Shown here: positions 24,987-34,006 of the stretch, in pieces | How the letters are laid out: every line of letters starts with the position of its first letter | How positions within the stretch are numbered: the first letter of the stretch is position 1 | Origin: an uncultured bacterium | Lineage (GTDB): Bacteria; Bacteroidota; Bacteroidia; Bacteroidales; Bacteroidaceae | Reading direction: 5' to 3' | Assembly: GCA_905215575.1 (NCBI GenBank) | Contig: CAJMQV010000002.1 | Span: 1 to 64,000, forward strand | Length of the DNA stretch: 64,000 nucleotides | Translations under genes and position numbers: made by a program | The notes under the pieces: model-generated | What the model was told of the DNA's origin: nothing | Database searches by the model: none | What the model saw: only the letters and a program-made list of their open reading frames with translations

Positions 24987-25002
24987 CAGCATCATTTTTC
25001 AG

Positions 25003-26073
25003 ATGAACAGAATTATGGAGAGTTTACATTTTGAGATTTGTCCGCATGTGTTGCATTTCAAGCGTCCGGCGGGCACCTCGCGCGGTGTCTATACCACGCG
25101 TAAAAGCTGGTTTCTGCATCTTACAGATCCGGCCAATCCGGAGAAGGAGGCATGGGGAGAATGTGCCCCGCTGCCGAACTTGAGTTGTGACGATATTGAG
25201 GATTACGAGCGCGTTTTGGCCGATTTCTGTCAGGATGTGGCGCAGAAAGGATATATTGACTATCCGCTTTGGCGGAATTACCCTTCCATGGTGTTTGGCA
25301 TGGAGACAGCCTTGCAGCACTGGAAAACCGGTTCATTGGCTTTCTGGGATACCCCTTTCTCACGTGGCGAACAGGGTATTCAGATCAACGGACTGATCTG
25401 GATGGGCGACTATGATTATATGTACGAACAGATTCTGAAGAAGATGGAGCTGGGATTCCGTTGCATCAAGCTCAAGATCGGTGCCATCGACTTTGAGCAG
25501 GAATTGGATTTGCTGCGCTTTATCCGTTCGCGTTTTCCAGTAGGAACCATCGAATTGCGTGTGGATGCCAACGGAGCCTTCAAGCCCGAAGATGCTTTGG
25601 ACAAACTGAATCGCCTGGCAGAGATCGGTCTGCATTCCATCGAACAGCCGATACGTGCCGGACAGCGTGGCGAAATGGCTCGCCTGACAGCCGAAAGCCG
25701 TCTGCCCATCGCTTTTGACGAGGAACTGATCGGTATTAACGACCGTGCGGAGAAAGCCCGCCTGCTGGACGAAACCAAACCGGCCTATATTGTGCTCAAA
25801 CCTTCACTGCACGGAGGAATGGAAGGCTCTAAGGAATGGATTGAGGAGGCCGAGAAACGCAATATCGGCTGGTGGATCACTTCTGCTTTGGAATCCAATG
25901 TGGGATTGAATGCCATCGGTCAGTGGTGTGCCACTCTGAATACCACTCTGCCTCAGGGACTGGGTACCGGCCAGCTTTTCGTAGACAACGTGGATATTCC
26001 ACTTGAAGTGCGACAGGATGCCCTTTGGTTTTCCGCTCCGGAGCAGGCTAAGAAGAAAATTGTGCTGGAATGA
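25003..26073 (+). CDS. menC: o-Succinylbenzoate synthase
   Basis: Enolase-superfamily enzyme dehydrating SHCHC to o-succinylbenzoate. 356 residues with every OSBS catalytic position in place: KLK (K156, K158), metal ligands D188 in RVDAN, E214 in IEQPI and D239 in FDEE, and K266 in VLKPS. The N-terminal capping domain ends near 130. The ATG at 25003 is the start used; 25015 (MESLHF) is also possible. It lies about 3.9 kb from menB, separated by genes unrelated to the pathway, but overlaps menE by 4 bp. Confidence 0.95.
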   Translation: MNRIMESLHFEICPHVLHFKRPAGTSRGVYTTRKSWFLHLTDPANPEKEAWGECAPLPNLSCDDIEDYERVLADFCQDVAQKGYIDYPLWRNYPSMVFGMETALQHWKTGSLAFWDTPFSRGEQGIQINGLIWMGDYDYMYEQILKKMELGFRCIKLKIGAIDFEQELDLLRFIRSRFPVGTIELRVDANGAFKPEDALDKLNRLAEIGLHSIEQPIRAGQRGEMARLTAESRLPIAFDEELIGINDRAEKARLLDETKPAYIVLKPSLHGGMEGSKEWIEEAEKRNIGWWITSALESNVGLNAIGQWCATLNTTLPQGLGTGQLFVDNVDIPLEVRQDALWFSAPEQAKKKIVLE

Positions 26074-27200
26074 TGGAGCGGAGCTTTCAGTGTGATATTC
26101 GCAAACAGGTGTTGCGTGTGTCCGACCGTTGCTTTGATACCACCTTGCTGCCGGAACTTCTGGAACTGAAGAATCAGACTCCTGAAGGGATATATCGCGA
26201 TTTATATACCTTTTTGTATGCCTGGTTTTCAGAGGGGGAAACCATGAAAGTACAGACTTCCGGTTCTACGGGAGTGCCTAAGGTGATGGAGGTTTCCAAA
26301 CGCGCCATGATGAACAGTGCCTGCCGCACTTGTCGTTTTCTGGAGCTTCAGGAGGGGGATTCCCTGCTGCTTTCCATGAATTTGAAATATATCGGGGCGC
26401 AGATGATGGTCGTGCGTGCTTTGGTGGGCGGCTTGCGGGTGTTGCTTCAGGAGCCTTGTGCTCATCCTTTGGCGGCTGTTCAGGAACGGATAGACTTCCT
26501 GTCTATGGTACCGATGCAGTTGGCTTCCTCCTTGCAGCGTGAAGCGGAAAGAAACGTATTGCAGGCGGCTAAGGTGGTCATTGTCGGGGGAGGAGCTGTA
26601 GACAGCCAGTTGGAGGAACAGCTTCAGGCATTGCCTTGTCGGGTTTACTCCACTTATGGCATGACCGAAACCCTGTCGCACATTGCCATGCGTTCGTTGA
26701 AAGGTCCGGAGCGTTCCGACCGCTATTATCCATTGCCGGGAGTTACTTTGTCCTTGTCCGCACGCGATACGCTGGTTATTGAAGTACCCGATGTGTGTGC
26801 CGGACAACTGGAAACGAACGACTGTGTGACTCTTTATCCCGACGGTTCGTTCGTGGTAAAGGGACGTGTGGATAATGTGATTAACAGCGGCGGTGTGAAA
26901 ATACAGATAGAGGAAGACGAACGCCTGCTTCAGGGAGTTCTTTCCTTTCCGTTTGCCATAACATCAGTGCCGGATTCTTTCTATGGAGAGAGGGTGGTAT
27001 TGCTGGCGGAGCATCCGGAACTTTCTGCAAAAGAAACAGATGAGTATCTTGTTTTACTGAAGCAGACACTTCCCCGCTATCATGCTCCTCGTGACATTAT
27101 ATTTGTCCGTTCGTTACCCCGTACGGAGAACGGAAAGATAGACCGGAAAGGTTGCCGGAATGCAGCTTTGACGGGACTGGAAATAAAAAAAGGAGGATGA
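26070..27200 (+). CDS. menE: o-Succinylbenzoate-CoA ligase
   Basis: ANL-superfamily adenylate-forming enzyme activating o-succinylbenzoate to its CoA ester. 376 residues, shorter than the roughly 450-480 of many MenE proteins, mostly in the N-terminal domain. P-loop TSGSTGVPK (63-71), STYGMTET (about 199-206), GRVDNVINSGGVKI (hinge region) and the C-terminal catalytic Lys in NGKIDRK. The last codons lie inside the following terminator hairpin. The stop-start overlap with menC suggests coupled translation. Confidence 0.94.
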   Translation: MMERSFQCDIRKQVLRVSDRCFDTTLLPELLELKNQTPEGIYRDLYTFLYAWFSEGETMKVQTSGSTGVPKVMEVSKRAMMNSACRTCRFLELQEGDSLLLSMNLKYIGAQMMVVRALVGGLRVLLQEPCAHPLAAVQERIDFLSMVPMQLASSLQREAERNVLQAAKVVIVGGGAVDSQLEEQLQALPCRVYSTYGMTETLSHIAMRSLKGPERSDRYYPLPGVTLSLSARDTLVIEVPDVCAGQLETNDCVTLYPDGSFVVKGRVDNVINSGGVKIQIEEDERLLQGVLSFPFAITSVPDSFYGERVVLLAEHPELSAKETDEYLVLLKQTLPRYHAPRDIIFVRSLPRTENGKIDRKGCRNAALTGLEIKKGG

Positions 27201-27219
27201 AAGTTCATCCTCCTTTTTT
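27185..27219. terminator. Bidirectional intrinsic terminator between menE and ompA
   Basis: AAAAAAGGAGGATGAA (27186-27201) pairs perfectly with TTCATCCTCCTTTTTT (27204-27219) with a 2-nt gap. It overlaps the menE stop and serves both converging genes. Confidence 0.92.
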
Positions 27220-27234
27220 GTTAGGTTTATTTGT

Positions 27235-28356
27235 TTAGTCAACGATACAGATACTTACACGGTTCCAGTCCGGGTTGCTGAATACGCTACCTACACCCTT
27301 ACCTTCGGTCTTGATGCGGCTTGCGTCGATGTTGTACTGCTTAACCAGAACATTCTTCACGGCCTCAGCACGTTTCAGAGACAGTTTCTGGTTGAATTCA
27401 GCATTTCCTTCCGGAGAAGCATAACCGGAAATGGTAACTTTTGCGTTGCTGTTTTCCTTCAGGGCATTTGCCAGTTTCTCGATGCTTGGCATCTGGAGAG
27501 CGTCAATAGTGCTCTTTCCCTGACGGAAGGTTACATAATAATCTTTTTCAGCGGCTACGGTAGTAGTTGCCGGTTTCTTGTTTCTGCAGTCGTTCAGGTC
27601 ATTCTGCAACTGGTTGATCTTAGACTGTGCGTTCTCGAGTTCGCCATCCTTTGCGGCAACTTCCTGACGCATGCTGGAAATCATGGCGTTCAGAGCCTCG
27701 ATTTCATCACGGTCGCACTCAATAGAGTAGTAGTGCTTGCCGGTGCTGTTCTTGAAGTGGTAAACCACACCTGCAGTCAGCTCAAATGCAGCCTGTCTGC
27801 CGTCGAAATTCAAGTGCTCCTGTCCCTTGATGGTCATATCCCATACTACAGCCGGCTTCACGGCAATGGTCCATGCTTTTGAATCACCGATGTTGAAATT
27901 TAAATTCATACCGGCCTTGGCAGATACGTGGTTACGATCGTACGGATCACCCTGTTTCCAATAAGGATTAGTGCTGTGCAACCATCCGAAACCACCGACA
28001 GCTTCAACTTCGAACAGAGATGGTTTGCCTTTGTAACGGCAGAACAGATTGTTCAGGTTTACACGATTCAACAAACTTAAGTTGTATACATCAAATGCAG
28101 TTTTGCTGGCATTGGTGTTAATGCTGGCCATACCTTCCAGACTCAAACCGTAAATCGGAGAAAGCTGCTTATCAATGGTAATACCCATTGTCGGACGCAT
28201 GCTCTCAAAGAAAGGATGATTGATTAATGGGGTGACACCACCTACATTCAAGCCAATTGACCAGTTGTCACTCAGTTTGTTACCAGATACGTTGTTCTGT
28301 GCTTGGGTTTGGCCAAGAGCCAATGCACCCATGAGGAATAGTAAAGATCTTTTCAT
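27235..28356 (-). CDS. OmpA family outer-membrane protein
   Basis: Outer-membrane beta-barrel protein with a C-terminal peptidoglycan-binding OmpA domain, 373 residues. Signal peptide MKRSLLFLMGALALGQTQAQ (1-20); N-terminal barrel at about 30-210; a helical, coiled-coil-like linker at about 215-265 (EIEALNAMISSMRQEV); and the OmpA domain at about 270-373 with TISGYASPEGNAEFNQKLSLKRAEAV, whose Asp/Arg-type contact positions are largely kept. Likely an abundant structural porin of the Bacteroides OmpA class. A promoter -7 element is at 28400. Neighbouring ddh is on the same strand, separated by a hairpin. Confidence 0.94.
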   Translation of the reverse strand: MKRSLLFLMGALALGQTQAQNNVSGNKLSDNWSIGLNVGGVTPLINHPFFESMRPTMGITIDKQLSPIYGLSLEGMASINTNASKTAFDVYNLSLLNRVNLNNLFCRYKGKPSLFEVEAVGGFGWLHSTNPYWKQGDPYDRNHVSAKAGMNLNFNIGDSKAWTIAVKPAVVWDMTIKGQEHLNFDGRQAAFELTAGVVYHFKNSTGKHYYSIECDRDEIEALNAMISSMRQEVAAKDGELENAQSKINQLQNDLNDCRNKKPATTTVAAEKDYYVTFRQGKSTIDALQMPSIEKLANALKENSNAKVTISGYASPEGNAEFNQKLSLKRAEAVKNVLVKQYNIDASRIKTEGKGVGSVFSNPDWNRVSICIVD

Positions 28357-28399
28357 AATAATATAAGTTTAGTTTAATAAAAATGGTTTAGTCTTTCTG

Positions 28400-28407
28400 C
28401 AAATATA
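28400..28407 (-). promoter_or_regulatory. Bacteroidales -7 element for ompA
   Basis: Reads TATATTTG on the minus strand, exact match, 43 bp upstream of the ompA ATG. Confidence 0.55.
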
Positions 28408-28565
28408 CTTGCATTCTTCGGATTTTATCCTTTGTGTCGCTTTTATTTCGTGTTATATAACATTAGAGGCGTTTTTCCTCTTTTTTTTAATCAAAACATG
28501 ATATTCTTTTGATTCTATTAAGGTAAAAATACGAACAAAAGCCTTTCTTTTGTGTTGTTGTAAAT

Positions 28566-28589
28566 AGGAGGGGGAATTTTCCCCCTCCT
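28566..28589 (-). terminator. GC-rich hairpin after ddh
   Basis: AGGAGGGGG (28566-28574) pairs perfectly with CCCCCTCCT (28581-28589) across a 6-nt loop. It follows ddh on the minus strand, but the downstream stretch (ATTTACAACAAC) is not a clean U-tract, so termination is likely but not certain. Confidence 0.6.
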
Positions 28590-28611
28590 GAATCCATGCA
28601 GGATTTATGTC

Positions 28612-29511
28612 TTATACCAAATGGCTGATCAGAGTTTCACGATCTCCATAGAGCAGATCGATTACCGGAATCTCTACCATAGTGTAGCAACCCGGTTTCT
28701 GCTTCATTGAAGCACGAGCCACACAAACCAGTACCTGAGCGGTCAGAGCCGGATTGTTGATGCGCATGTTGAACTCGAACAACTGGTTCTGAGTCTTTCC
28801 GGAAACACCCTTGCGAGTCAGGTTTACACCGTGGCCCATATCCAGAAGATCGTCTACACAAGGAACCTGGATCACGTGAGTCTCATCGTTTACAAAGTAA
28901 GCGTCAGCCTTGATAGCTGCTGCAACCTTCTCATATTCGTATCCTTCTTCTACTTCGATATATACCATACGACGGTGAATGCCGGTTCCTGTCGGGATAG
29001 TCATTGACAAAGCAGCCTTAACACCCTCGATAGCCTTAACAGCTACAGTGTGTCCCATACTCATACCCGGACCGAAGTTGGTGTAAGTGATACCCTTTGG
29101 AGCGATAGCCTCCAACAGAGTACGTACTATAGAATCGCTTCCCGGATCCCATCCGGCAGAGATGATAGATACGGCATTTCCGGCCTGAGCGCTTTCGTTC
29201 AGAGAACGGCGCAATGAAGTGATCTGAGTGTGGATGTCGAATCTGTCGACAGTATTGATACCCATAGCCAGAATTTCTTTGGCATATTCCTCAACCTTAC
29301 GGGTTGGGGTAGCCAGAATGGCAACATCTACATTCTCTAATTCCTTGATATCTTTTACTACAGGATAGTTAGCCAGTTCTTCCGGTTTGTTTTCTGCACC
29401 GTTACGGCGTACGATACCTGCGATTTCAAAATCTGGTGCGGCTTCCAAAGCCTGCAGTGTGTAGTGGCCGATATTGCCATAACCCACGATGGCTGCTCTG
29501 ATTTTCTTCAT
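28612..29511 (-). CDS. ddh: meso-Diaminopimelate D-dehydrogenase
   Basis: NADPH-dependent enzyme converting L-tetrahydrodipicolinate to meso-diaminopimelate in one step (the dehydrogenase variant of the lysine/peptidoglycan pathway). 299 residues from the ATG at 29511: Rossmann motif VGYGNIG (about 8-14), then TPTRKVEEYA, an ATP-like SAGWDPGSDSI stretch and NFGPGMSMGHTVAVKA, characteristic of Ddh. The 13 upstream codons in the same frame precede the best start and match nothing. The dapA/dapB genes are not near. A TATATTTG promoter element lies at 29548. Confidence 0.94.
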   Translation of the reverse strand: MKKIRAAIVGYGNIGHYTLQALEAAPDFEIAGIVRRNGAENKPEELANYPVVKDIKELENVDVAILATPTRKVEEYAKEILAMGINTVDRFDIHTQITSLRRSLNESAQAGNAVSIISAGWDPGSDSIVRTLLEAIAPKGITYTNFGPGMSMGHTVAVKAIEGVKAALSMTIPTGTGIHRRMVYIEVEEGYEYEKVAAAIKADAYFVNDETHVIQVPCVDDLLDMGHGVNLTRKGVSGKTQNQLFEFNMRINNPALTAQVLVCVARASMKQKPGCYTMVEIPVIDLLYGDRETLISHLV

Positions 29512-29547
29512 AATCTTTGTTTTATTGATGATTTGTTGATTTGGTTG

Positions 29548-29555
29548 CAAATATA
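29548..29555 (-). promoter_or_regulatory. Bacteroidales -7 element for ddh
   Basis: Reads TATATTTG on the minus strand, exact match, 36 bp upstream of the ddh ATG. Confidence 0.55.
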
Positions 29556-29854
29556 GAGAATATCCTCAAATATTTATTCCAAAAACATATTGTTTTATCA
29601 TTTGTTTTTATCTGTTCTTACTTTTTGATATAAATATCAGATAATCCCTTTTATTTTGCATTATCTATTCTCTTTTTTGTGTTATAATGTAATTGTTTGT
29701 TTCTTGTTTACTCTTCTTTCTATAATTTTTTCTGATTTTAGTCTCCCAAGGCTTACTTATTATATATAAGGAGTGATGGTGTATCTTATAGAAAAAAGGA
29801 AAATATGAACAATTCCTGTTGATATATGAATAGGAATAGAATAACAGAACACTC
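29556..29854. other. AT-rich gap between ddh and the TolC gene
   Basis: About 300 bp of AT-rich sequence between divergent genes. I see no gene, only tiny open stretches, no repeat and no strong hairpin; it presumably contains upstream promoter sequence for both flanks. Confidence 0.4.
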
Positions 29855-29862
29855 TAATTTTG
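29855..29862 (+). promoter_or_regulatory. Bacteroidales -7 element for the TolC-HlyD-MFS operon
   Basis: TAATTTTG, exact match, 22 bp before the ATG at 29885. No clear -33 TTTG. Confidence 0.55.
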
Positions 29863-29884
29863 CCGCAGTTAAAAGATAAAGGTT

Positions 29885-31210
29885 ATGAGAAAACTGTTAT
29901 TCATTTTTGCTATGATTGGATGCGTGTCGCAGCAAATTACGGCACAAAATATCCTCAGTTTGGAGGAATGTATAGAAATAGGTATAGAAAATAATCTTGC
30001 CTTACAGACCAAGCGTAATGAAATCCGTAAAGGACAATATGCTTTATCGGAAAATCGGGCCCGTTTGTTGCCTGTGATCAATGGCTTTGCCGGTTTTACC
30101 GATAACATAAAGCCACCGGTTTCGGTTACCGACGGATCTTCTTATGGAGTACCATACAATGTAACGAAAACCTTGCCATACAGCGCTAATGCAGGAATCC
30201 AGTTGCAATTGCCACTTTATAACCAGACCTTGTATACCTCTATGGATGTAGCCCGGATTATGGATCAGTTAAATCGTTTAGGCTATGAAAAAGCCCGTGA
30301 GGAACTGATGATGGAAATTTCCAAACTCTATTATCTGGGACAAACCACCAATGAGCAGCTGGAGATTCTGAAAAACAATATCGGTCGCTTAGAGGAACTG
30401 AAAAACATTACCGAGGCTTTCTATGATAATGGGATGGCCATGGATATTGACGTGAAGCGCGTACGGATTAATCTGGACAATATGAAAGTGCAGTATGACA
30501 ATGCTCAGGCCATGCTGCTGCAACAGATGAATCTGTTGAAATACATGATGGATTTCCCGATAGAAAAGAACTTTGCCTTGGAGCGGGTACAGGCAGAAAA
30601 ACTGTCGCATACCGAGTTGACCGGTCTGTCGGAAAATCTCTATGAAATCCAGATGCTGGAGTCTCAGAAAACGTTGGCTGAGAAGCAACGCAAATTGATC
30701 CGCAATGGATATATTCCTTCTTTGAGTCTGAGCGGAAATCTGTCTACTTCGGCTTTCACGGATAAGGCACGCTATTGGTTTCAGGACAATCCTTCGAGCA
30801 AATGGTATACCAGTTACGGGGTAGGTGTTTCTCTCCGTGTTCCGATTTTTGACGGACTGGAAAAGCGCAATAAGGTCCGTAAGGCAGAGATGGACATCGA
30901 AAATGCCCGTCTGAATCTGGAGAATACCCGCAAGAATTTGCAGACTAAGTATCTGAACGCTACCAATGATCTGATGAACAGTGAGCGCAACTTCTTTAAG
31001 CAAAAGGATAATTACCTGTTGGCAGAAGATGTGTATGCGGTGACCATTGACCGATATAAGGAAGGTATTGCTTCAATGACCGAGGTGTTGCAGGATGAGA
31101 TGAGAATGAGTGAGGCTCAGAACAATTACATTACGGCCCATTATAATTATCAGCTGAACAATCTGGTATTACTCAAGCTCACCGGAAATATCGAATCTTT
31201 AATCAAATAA
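29885..31210 (+). CDS. TolC-family outer-membrane efflux protein
   Basis: Outer-membrane channel of a tripartite exporter, 441 residues. Signal peptide MRKLLFIFAMIGCVSQQITAQ, then the TolC repeats: SLEECIEIGIENNLALQTKRNEIRKGQ (about 25-55) opening repeat one, and a second repeat with the long helical stretch around KAEMDIENARLNLENTRKNLQTKYLNATNDL. It is followed 23 bp later by the membrane-fusion protein and 5 bp after that by the MFS pump, so it is the outer-membrane partner of that pump. Substrate unknown. Confidence 0.94.
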   Translation: MRKLLFIFAMIGCVSQQITAQNILSLEECIEIGIENNLALQTKRNEIRKGQYALSENRARLLPVINGFAGFTDNIKPPVSVTDGSSYGVPYNVTKTLPYSANAGIQLQLPLYNQTLYTSMDVARIMDQLNRLGYEKAREELMMEISKLYYLGQTTNEQLEILKNNIGRLEELKNITEAFYDNGMAMDIDVKRVRINLDNMKVQYDNAQAMLLQQMNLLKYMMDFPIEKNFALERVQAEKLSHTELTGLSENLYEIQMLESQKTLAEKQRKLIRNGYIPSLSLSGNLSTSAFTDKARYWFQDNPSSKWYTSYGVGVSLRVPIFDGLEKRNKVRKAEMDIENARLNLENTRKNLQTKYLNATNDLMNSERNFFKQKDNYLLAEDVYAVTIDRYKEGIASMTEVLQDEMRMSEAQNNYITAHYNYQLNNLVLLKLTGNIESLIK

Positions 31211-31232
31211 CCAATTATAAAGAAAAAGAAAT

Positions 31233-32324
31233 ATGGAAAAGAATTTGGATAGACAGGATAAGGATATGCGTCAGGAAAAAGTTCAGAAACTCAAGAAAAT
31301 GCGTCGCTGGCAGATTGTAGCCAGTATGCTGGGAGTAGCCGTGCTGGGTGTAGGCATCTGGCAAAGCGTCAGTCTCTTCTTGGATTATAAACACACCGAG
31401 GTAAGCAATGACGCTCAGGTGGAGCAGTATATTTCGCCCATCAATATGAGAGCTTCCGGATATATCAAGAAAATTTGTTTTACGGAGCATCAGGAGGTTC
31501 ACAAGGGAGATACCCTGCTCATACTGGACGACCGTGAATATAAAATCCGGGTGATGGAGGCTGAGGCCGCCCTGAAAGATGCTCAGGCTGGGGCTACGGT
31601 AATCGATGCGTCGCTTGAAACCACCGAGAACAATGCCTCTGTGTTTGAAGCATCTTTGGCCGAAGTGGAAGTGCGTCTGGCTAAGTTGGAAAAGGATCGC
31701 CAGCGTTACCAGAACCTGGTAGCCCGCAATGCGGCCACTCCCATTCAGTTGGAACAAATCGAAACGGAGTATGCCGCTACCTTGAAGAAGAAGGAAGCCA
31801 TCCAGCGTCAGCAGCGTGCTGCACGTTCCGGAGTGAAGGAAGTATCCCGTCGCCGCATGAATACTGAAGCAGCGATCCAGCGTGCCGAAGCCGCTCTGGA
31901 AATGGCCCGACTGAATCTTTCCTACACCGTGGTGGTGGCTCCTTGCGACGGAAAACTGGGTCGTCGTGCCATCGAGGAGGGGCAGATGGTCAATGCCGGA
32001 CAGACTATTACCAATATCATCCCCGATACACAGAAGTGGATTATTGCCAACTATAAGGAAAAGCAAATCGAGAACCTGCATGTAGGTCAGGAAGTGGAAA
32101 TAACGGTCGATGCTCTTAAAGACAAAACTTTCAAAGGGCGCATTACCGCCATTTCGGGAGCTACCGGTTCGAAATACTCACTCGTTCCTACGGACAATTC
32201 TGCCGGAAACTTTGTCAAGATACAGCAGAGAATCCCCGTACGTATTGATTTTGAAGGTCTGGCTGCCGAGGATCATGAGCGTCTGGCTGCCGGAATGATG
32301 GTTGTTGTCAAAGCTAAATTGTAA
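31233..32324 (+). CDS. HlyD/EmrA-type membrane fusion protein
   Basis: Periplasmic adaptor linking an inner-membrane pump to TolC, 363 residues. A single N-terminal membrane helix (about 30-50), then a biotinyl-lipoyl-like domain split around a long coiled-coil hairpin (about 95-230), with the characteristic ISPINMRASGYIKKICFTEHQEVHKGDTLL and the second half VVAPCDGKLGRRAIEEGQMVNAGQ. This is the EmrA/HlyD arrangement rather than AcrA, which usually lacks an N-terminal TM helix. Follows the TolC gene in an operon with the DHA2-like MFS pump. Confidence 0.93.
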   Translation: MEKNLDRQDKDMRQEKVQKLKKMRRWQIVASMLGVAVLGVGIWQSVSLFLDYKHTEVSNDAQVEQYISPINMRASGYIKKICFTEHQEVHKGDTLLILDDREYKIRVMEAEAALKDAQAGATVIDASLETTENNASVFEASLAEVEVRLAKLEKDRQRYQNLVARNAATPIQLEQIETEYAATLKKKEAIQRQQRAARSGVKEVSRRRMNTEAAIQRAEAALEMARLNLSYTVVVAPCDGKLGRRAIEEGQMVNAGQTITNIIPDTQKWIIANYKEKQIENLHVGQEVEITVDALKDKTFKGRITAISGATGSKYSLVPTDNSAGNFVKIQQRIPVRIDFEGLAAEDHERLAAGMMVVVKAKL

Positions 32325-32329
32325 GAACT

Positions 32330-33970
32330 ATGCCTTCCTGTCCTAAAAACTATCCGTTTTACAACTGGGTTCCCAAGCCTTTGGGCATACTCATCCTGCT
32401 GTTTCTTTTCCTGCCTATCCTGACGGTAGGAGGCACCTATTCGGTGAACAGCGGTGAGATGATGAGCGGGCTGGGTATCATTTCGGAGCACATTCAGTTT
32501 GCCACCTTTGCCACTTCGGTGGGAATGGCCGCTTTCGCTCCTTTCTTTTATCAGTTGGTGTGCATCCGTAGGGAGAAGATGATGTGTCTAGTCGGTTTCT
32601 CGCTGATGTATGTACTGAGCCTGGTCTGTGCCAAGACCGACAGCATCTTTCTGTTGGCACTGTGCAGTGTCATCATGGGATTCTTCCGTATGGTGCTGAT
32701 GATGGTCAATCTCTTCACGCTCATTAAATATGCTTTCGGTATGGAAGCCACCCGTAACATTACCCCCGGTTTCGAACCGACTACCGAAGAAGGGTGGGAT
32801 AAGCTGGATGTGGAGAAGAGCAACAGCCAGCCTATGATCTATCTGTTCTTTATGATTTTGGGACAGATGGGTACCTGGCTCACTGCATGGCTGGCTTATG
32901 AATATGAGTGGCAACATGTGTATTATTACATGATGGGAATGCTGTTGGTGTCTATTCTGCTGATATTCGTTACGATGCCCTATCACAGCTATGTGGGACC
33001 GCGCTTTCCGATCACCTTCCGCAAGTTTGGCAATGTTGTCGTGTTCTGCACCTTCTGGATGTCGGTTGTGTATATTCTGATTTACGGAAAAGTGCTCGAC
33101 TGGTATTCCGATTCCACCATCTGGTGGGCCACGGGGATTGCGTTCGTCAGCGCTTTGGTGTTCATCTATATGGATGTTTACCGTAAATCGCCCTATTTCC
33201 TTTGGGATATCTTCAAGTTGCGTAATATCCGCATCGGAGTGATTCTTTATCTGTTGCTGATGATCCTCAACTCCAGTTCGTTGTTTGTCAATGTGTTTAC
33301 CGGTATCGGTATGAAGATAGACAACTGGCAGAACGCTTCTTTGGGCAACTGGTGTATGCTGGGGTATGCGTTGGGAATAGTCGTTATCCTGCTGATGCGC
33401 AATAAAGGTGTTCATTTTAAATATCTTTTTGCCACAGGATTCCTGTTCCTCGGTCTGTCTTCTCTGTTCATGTATTTTGAAGTGCAGAATGCCGGTTTGC
33501 TGGAGCGTATGAAATATCCCATTATCATCCGTTCCATCGGTATGGTCATTCTCTATGCTCTGACGGCCGTATATGCCAATCAGCGTATGCCTTTCAAATA
33601 TCTGTCTACCTGGATCTGTATCATGCTTACCGTGCGTATGGTGCTGGGACCGGCCGTAGGTACCTCACTTTATACCAACGTGCTTCAGAACCGGCAGCAG
33701 TATTATATCACTTCCTATGCCGAGAACAATGATGCAATCAGTCCTGAGGCTTCCGCCCAGTTCCGTCAGACGGTGTATGGAGCCAAGATGCAGGGTCGGA
33801 GCGAGGAAGAGGGACAAATCATGGCCAGTATGACTGCTAAAGGCAAAGTGCAGGTGCAGGCTACGATTTCTGCCGTGAAGGAGATGGCCGGATGGACTTT
33901 CTATGCTTGTGTTTTTTCTATGATATTTGTGCTGGTGATACGTTATCCTAAACGAAAATTGCTAACTTAG
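32330..33970 (+). CDS. MFS drug exporter, DHA2/EmrB-like
   Basis: Inner-membrane pump of 546 residues with about 14 predicted helices, fitting the DHA2 (EmrB) subgroup that works with EmrA-type adaptors. N-terminal WVPKPLGILILLFLFLPILTVGGTYSV; there is a sizeable soluble insert at about 135-165 (RNITPGFEPTTEEGWDKLDVEKSNSQ) and another extended stretch at about 470-520, more polar than in E. coli EmrB. The typical GPTxxGG motif is not obvious, so this is a divergent Bacteroidetes member. It is followed by an AraC regulator in the same direction. Substrate not inferable. Confidence 0.85.
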   Translation: MPSCPKNYPFYNWVPKPLGILILLFLFLPILTVGGTYSVNSGEMMSGLGIISEHIQFATFATSVGMAAFAPFFYQLVCIRREKMMCLVGFSLMYVLSLVCAKTDSIFLLALCSVIMGFFRMVLMMVNLFTLIKYAFGMEATRNITPGFEPTTEEGWDKLDVEKSNSQPMIYLFFMILGQMGTWLTAWLAYEYEWQHVYYYMMGMLLVSILLIFVTMPYHSYVGPRFPITFRKFGNVVVFCTFWMSVVYILIYGKVLDWYSDSTIWWATGIAFVSALVFIYMDVYRKSPYFLWDIFKLRNIRIGVILYLLLMILNSSSLFVNVFTGIGMKIDNWQNASLGNWCMLGYALGIVVILLMRNKGVHFKYLFATGFLFLGLSSLFMYFEVQNAGLLERMKYPIIIRSIGMVILYALTAVYANQRMPFKYLSTWICIMLTVRMVLGPAVGTSLYTNVLQNRQQYYITSYAENNDAISPEASAQFRQTVYGAKMQGRSEEEGQIMASMTAKGKVQVQATISAVKEMAGWTFYACVFSMIFVLVIRYPKRKLLT

Positions 33971-34006
33971 CGGATTGAAACGGTTTTTACCGGAAAAGGA
34001 ATCCGC

